Shown piece after piece: positions 28,415 through 36,045 of a DNA stretch of 64,000 nt. The DNA is taken from the NCBI GenBank assembly GCA_012033055.1, contig JAAUPR010000002.1, positions 12,420-76,419 on the forward strand. Direction: 5' to 3'. The notes below the pieces were generated by a model. The model searched no databases. It saw only the letters and a program-made list of their open reading frames with translations, and was not told the DNA's origin. Source of the stretch: Limnothrix sp. RL_2_0 (GTDB lineage: Bacteria > Cyanobacteriota > Cyanobacteriia > Cyanobacteriales > MRBY01). A program made the translations under genes and the position numbers. Each line of letters begins with the position of its first letter. The stretch's first letter is position 1.

Positions 28415-29452
28415 ATGACTAGCTTCTCTGAGATCTCTACAGATGAACTTTCCGCAGCGGTGCTGACAACGAATGATTTTGGCTTTGAGCTGCCCGATCC
28501 AGAGGATGAAGGAATCCATGATGCAGAGTTTGAAACCCAGATCGAACGGGCTTGGTTAGTCTGCGATCGCTTTGACCTCCAGACGGATATTTGGCGGGGC
28601 AGAATTATGCGGGCAGTGCGCGATCGCGAAAAGATTGGCGGTGATAGTCGGGGTACTGGTTTTCTCAGTTGGCTGAAGCTCAAGGAAATTTCTAAAAGCC
28701 AAGCTTATAACTTGATTGAACTGGCTAATAGTGCGGACACTCTGCTTGCGGATGGTCAACTTAATGCGGATAGCCTAAATAATTTCAGTAAAAATGCTTT
28801 TGTGGAAACGGCAAAATCTTCGCCAGAAATTCAGCTCATGGTCACGGAGGCTGCTCAAAAGGGCGATCGCATTACCCGCCGAGAAGTGAAGCAACTGGCT
28901 GATGAATGGACAACGATGAATTCGGATTTGTTGCCCGATGAAATTAAGGAGCAAGCGGCAAGTGGTACATTACCTAGTCGTTTTCTTTCGCCCCTCGTGA
29001 AGGAAATGGAAAAGTTGCCCGCAAGTCACATCACCGCCATTCAGGACGAAATTCGCGAAAAGCCCGATGCGGATACCGTGAAAAGTGTGACCACTGAGGC
29101 TAAGAGTCTAGCGAAATACCTTGATGCGGCCTCCCAAGTGCAAACCCTCCGCAAAGCGAATATTGATCTCGAAATGGCTTTAGAAGAGGCACTGCGTTTA
29201 GACTGTCTCGGTACGGCAGCGGATTTGGTTAAACAAGCGACTCAGATGGAGCAGGCTGTCGTTAAACTTTTCACTACTTGGAAGCGCATGGGCAAACTGG
29301 CCGATCGCCTATATGTGGACACGGGGGCGAGTAATCCTTATCTGCGATCGCTGCTGGGTTCCCTTGAAATTTTGAGCGGTGAAGTGATTGAAGTGGATCT
29401 GGATGATTCTGGTGATAGTAGTGTGCGTTTGCGTATTTTGGGTGATGATTGA
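28415..29452 (+). CDS. hypothetical protein with DUF3102-like helix-turn-helix region
   Basis: A 345-residue acidic cytoplasmic protein without signal peptide. Residues 60-110 (RGRIMRAVRDREKIGG...GFLSWLKLKEISKSQAYNLIELANSAD) recall the DUF3102 / ParB-associated region where a short helix-turn-helix follows a conserved FLxWL. The middle (210-290) is helical with coiled-coil character, and the C-terminus predicts as beta. DNA binding is plausible but unproved. It overlaps nothing and is followed 19 bases later by the next gene, which may share its message. Confidence 0.6.
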   Translation: MTSFSEISTDELSAAVLTTNDFGFELPDPEDEGIHDAEFETQIERAWLVCDRFDLQTDIWRGRIMRAVRDREKIGGDSRGTGFLSWLKLKEISKSQAYNLIELANSADTLLADGQLNADSLNNFSKNAFVETAKSSPEIQLMVTEAAQKGDRITRREVKQLADEWTTMNSDLLPDEIKEQAASGTLPSRFLSPLVKEMEKLPASHITAIQDEIREKPDADTVKSVTTEAKSLAKYLDAASQVQTLRKANIDLEMALEEALRLDCLGTAADLVKQATQMEQAVVKLFTTWKRMGKLADRLYVDTGASNPYLRSLLGSLEILSGEVIEVDLDDSGDSSVRLRILGDD

Positions 29453-29471
29453 CACCTGTATAACGAAAGAA

Positions 29472-29900
29472 ATGTTTAATTCTGGGCAAAAAATAATCGG
29501 CTTGTTGTTGCTATTGGGTTGTCTGTGGCTGAATTGGACGGATGCGGCGATCGCCACCTTTGCTCCCAGCCCTGATGCTCCGGTAGTAGAATATCTCCAG
29601 TATTCAGTCCCCACCGCAGAACAAGCTTTTTTTGTTGCCCAAGAAGAAGCTATTTGGGGTCAATTTAATGCCCAGTTTCCCGGCTTTGATGGCAAAGAAA
29701 TTTGGCAAGATCCCAGCCATCCAGAACGGTTGATTGTCGTCGTGCATTGGCAAAGTCGGGGGCAAATGCAGTCTGTCCCCAAAGCGGAGATTCACGCAAC
29801 TAATCAGGCGTTTGAACAGGCTCTCGGTAAAACCTATCCACTGACAATCCAAGAATTTTACGAGTTGTCTCCTGTCCCCGCCGAGGCACTGAACAATTAA
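29472..29900 (+). CDS. TIGR03792-type exported protein
   Basis: A protein of 142 residues, preferring ATG 29472 (MFNSGQKIIGLLLLLGCLWL) over the earlier in-frame start at 29388, which lies inside the previous gene. It has an N-terminal hydrophobic segment (signal peptide or anchor) and then a domain with VEYLQYSVP, EEAIWGQFNAQFPGFDGKEIW and LIVVVHWQSRGQMQSVP. This matches my recollection of the cyanobacterial TIGR03792 family, which has the ABM-like alpha+beta barrel fold. Function unknown. Confidence 0.7.
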   Translation: MFNSGQKIIGLLLLLGCLWLNWTDAAIATFAPSPDAPVVEYLQYSVPTAEQAFFVAQEEAIWGQFNAQFPGFDGKEIWQDPSHPERLIVVVHWQSRGQMQSVPKAEIHATNQAFEQALGKTYPLTIQEFYELSPVPAEALNN

Positions 29901-30199
29901 GCGAGACTGACAAATTCCCCTTCAAAATGCTTGGCCTGCACCGGTAAAACCACATCAAAGGTTGTGCCACAATTTTGCTCAGAGACACAGGCGATCGCCC
30001 CATCGTGCCGATGAATAATTTGGCGGCAAATGGCTAAACCCAAGCCCGTACCTGGCCCTATCGATTTCGTGCTGAAGAAAGGTTCAAAGATTTTTGCCTT
30101 CGCCTCCGGCAGAATTCCTGACCCATTATCCGAGATACAAATTTTGATGTGGTCAGCATCAATAGCCGTTGTAGTCACCGTGATTTTTGGGCGATCGCC
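29897..30199 (-). pseudogene. histidine kinase, 3' fragment only (ATPase domain)
   Basis: Only the last 100 residues of a sensor histidine kinase remain. The G1 box (SDNGSGI), F box (FEPFFSTK) and G2 box (GTGLGLAI) of the HATPase domain are present; the N box, the phospho-accepting histidine and any sensor are absent. The frame is kinase-like up to GDRPKITVTTT and loses similarity exactly at the HIP1 palindrome 30190-30199. On the other side a different gene fragment begins on the opposite strand. Non-functional as it stands. Confidence 0.85.
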
Positions 30200-30385
30200 A
30201 ACACACAGGACGAGGACGGCTGGGCAAAACTAGGCTTAGTGGGTGGTCACATTAAAAACCAAGCGTCCTTTGATGCCCGTAACTATGACTATGACAAATT
30301 GAGCAGCCTCTTTGAAGCCATTGACCTATTCGAAATCAAGCGGGATAAAACGATTATTTCTGTCCGCAAAAAAAGCAAAAAATAA
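30190..30385 (+). pseudogene. NYN/LOTUS (OST-HTH) protein, 3' fragment only
   Basis: Starting at the HIP1 site the plus strand encodes AIANTQDEDGWAKLGLVGG followed by FDARNYDYDKLSSLFEAI, DLFEIKRD and a lysine-rich end. This is the C-terminal LOTUS/OST-HTH domain of NYN-nuclease proteins (consensus DGWxxLxxxGxxxxxxxPxFDxRxYGYxKLSxLxxAxxLFE). The NYN nuclease domain expected upstream is missing; the DNA there belongs to the histidine kinase fragment on the other strand. The fragment has no start site of its own and is most likely dead. Confidence 0.75.
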
Positions 30386-30599
30386 TTGGTCACATCACCT
30401 CAAGCTCATACTTCGTGACCATAAGGCTCTCTCTTGGGCGATCGCCAAACTCTCCAGCAATGGTAGCCAATACAGATGCAGACTTGGCCCAAGACATACC
30501 AGCCACCTCCCCAAGCCCTACAAGCCGTGACACAAAAACCGGTTGAAACCCGAAGTTCAAAGAGAGCTATTCTTAGTTTCGAGATGGGCAAAACTACAT

Positions 30600-30621
30600 C
30601 TTCATCTAATCTTCATAAAAG
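30600..30621 (+). promoter_or_regulatory. direct-repeat operator A1
   Basis: CTTCAT-CTAAT-CTTCAT followed by AAAAG: two identical hexamers spaced 11 bases start to start, which puts them on the same DNA face. This is the arrangement bound by dimers of OmpR/PhoB-type response regulators. Regulator unknown. Confidence 0.55.
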
Positions 30622-30648
30622 ACCTTTGTTCCGTAGAATCCCATAGAA

Positions 30649-30670
30649 CTTCACAGAAACTTCATAAAAG
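30649..30670 (+). promoter_or_regulatory. direct-repeat operator A2
   Basis: CTTCAC-AGAAA-CTTCAT followed by AAAAG, the same motif as A1 with one change in the first hexamer, 49 bases downstream in the same orientation. Confidence 0.5.
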
Positions 30671-30764
30671 AACATTGTGTCTAAAAAATGAAAAATGGGC
30701 TGAAAGTCACGAATATCAATAACACAGGGAAAACCGCCAAAAAAGACGATGAATGTAATGTATT

Positions 30765-30787
30765 TTTTAGATGAAGCTTGCATGAAG
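30765..30787 (-). promoter_or_regulatory. direct-repeat operator A3, inverted
   Basis: Read on the minus strand: CTTCAT-GCAAG-CTTCAT followed by CTAAAAA. Two perfect hexamers with the 11-base period, pointing toward A1 and A2. Confidence 0.55.
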
Positions 30788-31063
30788 AGAATAGCTGAAA
30801 TGTCCACTCCACAAGGAACATGAAGCAATACAACTGCCATTATGAGGGTTGCAGATCTCGGTATTTAATAGATATGATTCGAGCAAAGCTAGCAAAGAAA
30901 ACGTCAATGTCTTTGCTTAAGTGTTAGTTAAGCTCAAATTATTTATGAGATAGCTAACTACCCACTAATAGCAACTGCCAGGTCGAACTCCGTTTTCACG
31001 TTGACGAAATTCATATCCAACATAAAGCCCTTAACGATAGGACAAGATTTAAGTCGAAATACA

Positions 31064-31789
31064 ATGATGAAAAAGCAACTGATATTAGGGGCGATCGCCA
31101 CATCTGTTTTAACTCTAGGAACCGCCGTAATTGCACCAAGTGCTGATGCATTCTCTTTAAGTGCGTCTTCACTAGAAACAAATGGGAATCCTGATGCAGA
31201 ATCATCTTGGTTTGACATTAGCCTAAAAACCAATGGCGATGGAACAGCAACCTTCTCCTTCGGTAACGTCATTGCGGATGGCAATGGTACGAAAATATCT
31301 ACAATTTATTTTGGAGATGATGATTATTTCTCCAGCATTTTTGACACATCCGGCACCGTAAGTTTTGACGGCTCGACTAGTCCGGGTACTAATTATTCCT
31401 TTGATTGGTCTGCAAGCGGAGGCTCACAAATTTCTAACAATAATGGTGGTGCGTGGCAAGTTGTATCCTCTGCGGATCCAAAGAATGGAAGTAACAAAAG
31501 CACGATTAATCCCGGAGATATTCTTAAAGTAACGTTTGATCTCGTGAATAGCTCTACCAGTGATGCTGATCTCCTTGCTGCTTTTGTCAGCACTCCTCAG
31601 AAGCTAGGTGTTGCTTTTCACGTTCAATCTATTGAAGCGCAGGGTTATAGTGAGTGGTATGAAGCGTTACCAATTCATAATCCTGTCAATGTTCCAACTC
31701 CCGCAGCAGTATTGCCTATTATCGGTAGCATGATTGGCGCAGCATCTCGTCGCAAGTCAGCTTCAGAAGAGTCTGAGTCCAACGCATAG
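31064..31789 (+). CDS. secreted PTPA-CTERM protein 1
   Basis: A 241-residue exported protein. Signal peptide MMKKQLILGAIATSVLTLGT with likely cleavage after PSADA. The mature part is rich in Ser, Asn, Gly and Asp, typical of an extracellular beta domain (WFDISLKTNGDGTATFSFGN). The C-terminus is VPTPAAVLPIIGSMIGA followed by ASRRK and an acidic tail, a PTPA-CTERM sorting signal. ATG 31064 is chosen because it starts the signal peptide; the longer frame from 31001 would bury it. It has its own terminator and a long upstream region with repeated operator-like sites. Confidence 0.8.
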   Translation: MMKKQLILGAIATSVLTLGTAVIAPSADAFSLSASSLETNGNPDAESSWFDISLKTNGDGTATFSFGNVIADGNGTKISTIYFGDDDYFSSIFDTSGTVSFDGSTSPGTNYSFDWSASGGSQISNNNGGAWQVVSSADPKNGSNKSTINPGDILKVTFDLVNSSTSDADLLAAFVSTPQKLGVAFHVQSIEAQGYSEWYEALPIHNPVNVPTPAAVLPIIGSMIGAASRRKSASEESESNA

Positions 31790-31910
31790 AGATCAATTTA
31801 AGTTTTTTCTAAAAAAGATTGACTACCAAAGGGAAGAGGATTTCCTTCCTAGAAACCTCAAGACGTAACTAAAATCTTGAGACAGGACAAAAGAATTCGT
31901 CGTCGAATAT

Positions 31911-31949
31911 AAACGGTTATTGGAGAGTAATTCTCTGTAGCCGTTTTTT
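31911..31949 (+). terminator. terminator after PTPA-CTERM gene 1
   Basis: AACGGTTA pairs with TAGCCGTT (one G-T pair), with an inner GAGA/TCTC extension, followed by TTTTTT. A strong intrinsic terminator about 120 bases after the stop. Confidence 0.85.
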
Positions 31950-32067
31950 ATGTGAGATATTTACGGATAGCAAATTTGCAACCAAGATTTTATTTTTGAG
32001 ATCTTATAGAAAAATCAAAATCTATCAATCAGGAATAGATACATAATTATTCTTAACACAATGTTTT

Positions 32068-32089
32068 CTTCATCTAATCTTTATAAAAA
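32068..32089 (+). promoter_or_regulatory. direct-repeat operator B1
   Basis: CTTCAT-CTAAT-CTTTAT followed by AAAAA. It differs from A1 by one base in the second hexamer, and even the CTAAT spacer is the same. Confidence 0.55.
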
Positions 32090-32211
32090 TGTATTTTGGA
32101 TTGTAACTGGGGAAATAGTTAAGTGAATTGGGCAAAGACATGGAGTTGCCAAAGTGATTGAGCTTCAAGGTTTTCAATCTGTACCAGCAAAAACTTTTAT
32201 AATGAACACTT

Positions 32212-32234
32212 TTTTTGATGAAGATTGCGTAAAG
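32212..32234 (-). promoter_or_regulatory. direct-repeat operator B2, inverted
   Basis: Minus strand: CTTTAC-GCAAT-CTTCAT followed by CAAAAAAA. Counterpart of A3, including the GCAA start of the spacer. Confidence 0.5.
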
Positions 32235-32523
32235 TTTATAGGGTAAAAGCATACTTAAGCATTGTCTTGAAATCGGACTTTAAGCAAAATCAACGATATA
32301 CTTGTGTACTATTCGTATGATACCAAGATATTATTTAAGTTAGGACGGAATCAAGAAAGTTTTTTGCAGTATTTGGGATAAGACTTAGATACTTCGAGGC
32401 TATAAGTTTTTCGCTTTATCTGTGATTGGGTTCCATGCACATCGACCTTTCGATTGATTGGTTTAACTCATTTCACAAAACAATCTTTGTGTACAACTCA
32501 TATTCTGAGGTTACGGAGTAACT

Positions 32524-33178
32524 ATGAAAAATCAACTTTTGTTAGGGGCGATCGCCGTTAGCGTTTTCAGCGCAGCATTAGGCTTGGGTAAAGCTCAGGC
32601 GTTCAATCTCACTGAATGTGCCGCCAATACTGCTGTAACAGGCGCGCTTGGTTGTCAATATGTGACCGATCCATATATCAGCACAAGGTAATGACGATAC
32701 TACTGCTGTCGGTACAGAGGTTTCTGATGGTCCTCCTGGATCTATCAAAATCAATGTCAACAACTTGAATGTTGCAGGTGAGGATGATGGAGTAGCGGAA
32801 GGCTTTTTTGGAAAAACAGATTGGGATTTTATTTCCAAGTTTGATCCAGTCGCAGAATCTGGTGACCAAGCAGCTCCTACTGGTGGTTACAACGAGATTC
32901 TTGCAATCTTTAAGGGTGGTGCAAACACAACTCTAGTTGGATATTTGTTAGATGGAACAAATATTGACTGGGAGAACCCTTGGCTATCTGGAGATATCCC
33001 TGGTGCAACCGGAGGTTCTTTGTGCAGTACTGGTTGTGGAATCTCTCATATTTCGTTTTATGGTCGGACTGGTAGTACTCCTCCTCCCGTTCCTACTCCT
33101 GCGGCAGTTCTTCCTATTCTCGGCGGTCTTTTCGGTGCAGCTTCTCGTCGTAAGAAAGGCGAATCTACTGAAGCATAA
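32524..33178 (+). pseudogene. secreted PTPA-CTERM protein 2, frameshifted
   Basis: Relative of the preceding CTERM gene. The signal peptide (MKNQLLLGAIAVSVFSAALG...AQA) and first 50 residues are in one frame, which stops at 32689-32691. From about 32678 another frame continues as ISAQGNDDTTAVGTEVSDG and so on to PPPVPTPAAVLPILGGLFGA then ASRRKKGE. The change needed is +2 (or -1) and fits loss of one AT unit in ATATAT (32673-32678). The intact protein would be about 218 residues. The C-terminal sorting signal is nearly identical to that of protein 1, the middle domain is not. Confidence 0.7.
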
Positions 33179-33237
33179 ATTACTCTATCTGTTGCCTATC
33201 TAAAATTGGTAGCGATGTAATTTAATAGTTTTTTGTA

Positions 33238-33270
33238 AGGGGTTTCACTTTGTGGAGTCCCTATTTTTTT
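33238..33270 (+). terminator. terminator after PTPA-CTERM gene 2
   Basis: AGGGGTTTCAC pairs along its whole length with GTGGAGTCCCT (three G-T pairs), loop TTT, followed by a run of seven Ts. Confidence 0.85.
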
Positions 33271-33275
33271 GTTTG

Positions 33276-33971
33276 TTAAACATGATTTTTAATGCTTTGC
33301 AAAGCCAAAAAGATTAATTCCGGTTCGTAGAAAAAGCTGAGATTGTGTCGCTGTAAATTTTGCTTTAGCCACTCTCCATCGCCTCCGGTTAGGATGATCG
33401 CTCTAGTAGGAAATTGTTGTCGCCAATCCTGAATGAAATGTTCTACCCCGGCTAAAACTGTATGCAAAATACCGCTGGCGATCGCCCCTTCCGTATTCAT
33501 GGCCCAACGGGTCGGCAAAGTTTCTGGGAAGTCCACTTTTGGTAACTTGGCTGTACCTTGGGAAAGCGTCCGAAATTGTAAGCTCAGACCCGGCAAAATT
33601 GCGCCCCCCATAAAACGGCGATCGCCAGCCACCGCCGAGAAAGTTAACGCTGTCCCCCCATCGATCACAAGGCAAGGAAAACCATATTTTTCGCCCGCCC
33701 CCCAGACCGCTAAAGCCCGATCAATCCCTAGGGTCGGATAGAGATTTTTTAGGGGAACATTATCAAGGGTGATTTCCTGAGCTTGCGGAAAATGATTGAG
33801 CAAGAGGCGAGTTTGCGCGGGAACAACTGAGGCGAAATAGAGAGAGTAGGATGACCTTTCAGGCAAAATTCCATGGGCACTGTGCCAAGTTTTGAGCAAT
33901 GTTTCACCAGAAAACTCAGCCCAATGTAATCGGGAGTTGCCGATCATCAGAGCTAGCCATATTTCAGTCAT
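33276..33971 (-). CDS. coaX: type III pantothenate kinase
   Basis: First step of coenzyme A synthesis, ATP-dependent phosphorylation of pantothenate. A 231-residue protein of the ASKHA fold. N-terminal phosphate loop region LMIGNSRLHWAEF, central VIDGGTALTFSAV with the catalytic aspartate, GGAILPGLSLQFRTLSQGTAKLP, and IILTGGDGEWL near the C-terminus. The leading aspartate of the usual DxGN loop appears as Met-Ile-Gly-Asn here, a departure that cyanobacterial members may share. Confidence 0.9.
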   Translation of the reverse strand: MTEIWLALMIGNSRLHWAEFSGETLLKTWHSAHGILPERSSYSLYFASVVPAQTRLLLNHFPQAQEITLDNVPLKNLYPTLGIDRALAVWGAGEKYGFPCLVIDGGTALTFSAVAGDRRFMGGAILPGLSLQFRTLSQGTAKLPKVDFPETLPTRWAMNTEGAIASGILHTVLAGVEHFIQDWRQQFPTRAIILTGGDGEWLKQNLQRHNLSFFYEPELIFLALQSIKNHV

Positions 33972-33988
33972 GTAGAACGAGCCAAACC

Positions 33989-35182
33989 TTAGAAACCCGG
34001 CGGAAAATTAGTCGGACGAACTTTCAAAAATACTGTTTTACCTTCCCGCTGCACTTCGATCATTAGCTCTTGACCAATGCTGCTATTTTCGACAGCTTCT
34101 TGCACTTCAATTGCAGTATGAATTTTGCGATCGCCCACTTTACGAATGATGTCCCCCTCCCGCATATCGGCGATCGCCGCCGGAGAATTATCCACAACCG
34201 CTACCACGAGCACCCCATTTTCCTTAGCAAGATCACCAAGGGTGTCCTTAAAATATTCATTTGCCCGCTCCTTACCCTCACCATTAAGGGTCAACATCCG
34301 GATGCCGAGATAAGGGTGATCCGCCTCCCCTTTATTAAATAACTGTTCTGCAACCCGCTGGGCTGTCTCAATGGGGATCGCAAAGCCGAGTCCTTGGGCA
34401 TCTGTCCGGATCGCCGTATTCAGACCAATTACCTCACCCCGCACGTTCAACAAAGGCCCCCCAGAATTCCCCGGATTGATCGCTGCATCGGTCTGGATAA
34501 AACGCACCCGCTTATCGGGAATGCCTACCTGAGCACTGGGACGATCTAGGGCGCTGATGATGCCAATGGTCACCGTGTTATCAAAACCGAGGGGATTACC
34601 AATGGCGATCGCCCATTCTCCCGGAATTAGCGTTTCAGCCGAACCAAGCTTTGCCGTCGGGAGATCATTCGCTTCAATCTTGATCACCGCAATATCAGTC
34701 AACCCATCAATGCCCATGACTTTCCCTTCATAGACCTGACCATCCTTGAGGGTAACCTTGACCGTAGTACTGCCTTCTACCACGTGGGCATTAGTCACAA
34801 TTTGACCATCCTCACTGAGGATAAAACCAGAACCTGTACCCTGCTCTACATCTTCTTCTTGGAAAGGGGGTAGGTCTTGATCAAGTTCAAAAAAGCGTTT
34901 AAACAACGGTGAAGCCAGATCCTCTTCGTTGTAGCGCTCCTTTGTCGCATCGATTCTTACTACCGTTGAGCCAACTTCCTGCACCGCTTGCGCAATAAAA
35001 TTCACAGAGCTACTACGTGGGGAAGCAACTAGACCACCGTTACTCGAAAACTCATCATAGGATCTCAATGTTGCCGTTAACTGTCCCTGCATCCAGTAGG
35101 CATGACCAATAAAACCAATTCCTCCTCCGAGAAGAACTAAAGTCGTATATAGGCTCCATTGGCGCAGTGACTGATTTAGCAT
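33989..35182 (-). CDS. HtrA/DegP-type serine protease
   Basis: Envelope or periplasmic protease/chaperone, 397 residues. An N-terminal membrane anchor (about residues 12-30) is followed by a trypsin-like domain with catalytic triad His133 (VTNAHVVEG), Asp163 (LTDIAVIKI) and Ser240 (NPGNSGGPL), and one PDZ domain (about 285-395, DNSPAAIADMREGDIIRKVGDRKI). Closest in type to the cyanobacterial HhoA/HhoB/HtrA group; which of the three cannot be decided. It is encoded 17 bases upstream of coaX on the same strand. Confidence 0.95.
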   Translation of the reverse strand: MLNQSLRQWSLYTTLVLLGGGIGFIGHAYWMQGQLTATLRSYDEFSSNGGLVASPRSSSVNFIAQAVQEVGSTVVRIDATKERYNEEDLASPLFKRFFELDQDLPPFQEEDVEQGTGSGFILSEDGQIVTNAHVVEGSTTVKVTLKDGQVYEGKVMGIDGLTDIAVIKIEANDLPTAKLGSAETLIPGEWAIAIGNPLGFDNTVTIGIISALDRPSAQVGIPDKRVRFIQTDAAINPGNSGGPLLNVRGEVIGLNTAIRTDAQGLGFAIPIETAQRVAEQLFNKGEADHPYLGIRMLTLNGEGKERANEYFKDTLGDLAKENGVLVVAVVDNSPAAIADMREGDIIRKVGDRKIHTAIEVQEAVENSSIGQELMIEVQREGKTVFLKVRPTNFPPGF

Positions 35183-35325
35183 AAAAAATTAAGTGAGGCA
35201 GTTAAGATGCAGGTATAGAGAAAATAGCAAGTATTGACACCAATTATGGCAAATATTCCTATTCTTCACTTCACTCTAAGCCGACAATCAGGTCAATATT
35301 GTCAATATTTAATAAAAATTTCGTG

Positions 35326-35904
35326 TTATGGCCGTGCTGCTAAAAATGCCCAGTTACGAGTCTGCACCATGCGGGGATGAATCAATTTATTGTTTTTTAC
35401 TAAATGTTTGAGGGTCATATCACACACTTGACGAACGGCTTGTAGAAGATGTTCTTGGCTCGTTTGTCTTAGTTGGTTGAGCTTTTTACTGTCGCCTCGT
35501 CCCGGTTCTAAGGCATCGGCAAGAAAAATGACACAGCTTAAATCATCCATCTGGGGTTGGCCTAGGGTATGATTGGCGATCGCCCTCAAGACCTGCGGAT
35601 CTTTTACCCCAAACTCTTCCTTAGCAATAATTGCCCCCACATCCGCATGGAGTAAATGGGGAACCCGACGACAGACTTCATCAATGTTGAGCTGATGCTG
35701 CCGAGCAAGATCGAGTAACTTTGCCGGGGGAAAAAATTTCGCGAGGTCATGGAGAAGGCCAGCCTGCGCAGCCTGTCGAGCATCTAGCTGGTGAATTTTA
35801 GCTAAATTGATCGCCATCATTTCCACACCGAGAATATGTTCCAAGCGGTGAGCAGAGACATTTTGTTCCAACCAGGCGATCGCCCGTTGTCGATCCAAAT
35901 CCAT
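35326..35904 (-). CDS. yqeK: HD-domain hydrolase, YqeK-type (Ap4A hydrolase)
   Basis: A 192-residue HD-domain phosphohydrolase. The YqeK family hydrolyses diadenosine tetraphosphate symmetrically. HRLEHILGVEMMAINLA supplies the first histidine, LLHDLAKFFP the HD pair, LLHADVGAIIA and RAIANHTLGQPQMDDLSCVIFLADALEPGR the later metal ligands and family tail. ATG 35904 (with AAGGG just upstream) is preferred to a TTG 14 codons earlier. In other cyanobacteria it often accompanies rsfS; not here. Confidence 0.88.
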   Translation of the reverse strand: MDLDRQRAIAWLEQNVSAHRLEHILGVEMMAINLAKIHQLDARQAAQAGLLHDLAKFFPPAKLLDLARQHQLNIDEVCRRVPHLLHADVGAIIAKEEFGVKDPQVLRAIANHTLGQPQMDDLSCVIFLADALEPGRGDSKKLNQLRQTSQEHLLQAVRQVCDMTLKHLVKNNKLIHPRMVQTRNWAFLAARP

Positions 35905-36045
35905 AAAGCCCTTATCTAACCCCAAAACATCAAGATACACCGACAAAATAGCAGGAATGCCCCCCGAAAAAAGTTCTACTAAGCAGTCCCATAAGAGATA
36001 ATCCTATTGAATCAACAGTAAACCCGTCACTTCGGATATTGGATC

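Larger units (their letters stand above)
30386..31063. other. long upstream region of the first PTPA-CTERM gene
   Basis: 678 bases without a credible gene; the small open frames inside have no recognisable content. It holds three 11-bp-period direct repeats, listed separately, and is related in layout to the region at 31950-32523 upstream of the second PTPA-CTERM gene. Confidence 0.6.
31950..32523. other. long upstream region of the second PTPA-CTERM gene
   Basis: A/T-rich, no credible gene. It holds two direct-repeat sites (B1 and B2) at nearly the same distance from the start codon as A1 and A3 from theirs (456 and about 300 bases), so the region and gene were probably duplicated together and have since diverged. 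GGAG (32515-32518) just before ATG 32524 is the ribosome binding site. Confidence 0.6.

Noticed and set aside
30406-30840. Two minus-strand frames of 61 and 75 codons upstream of PTPA-CTERM gene 1
   Set aside because: Atypical composition, no start signals, and they run through the operator-like repeats.
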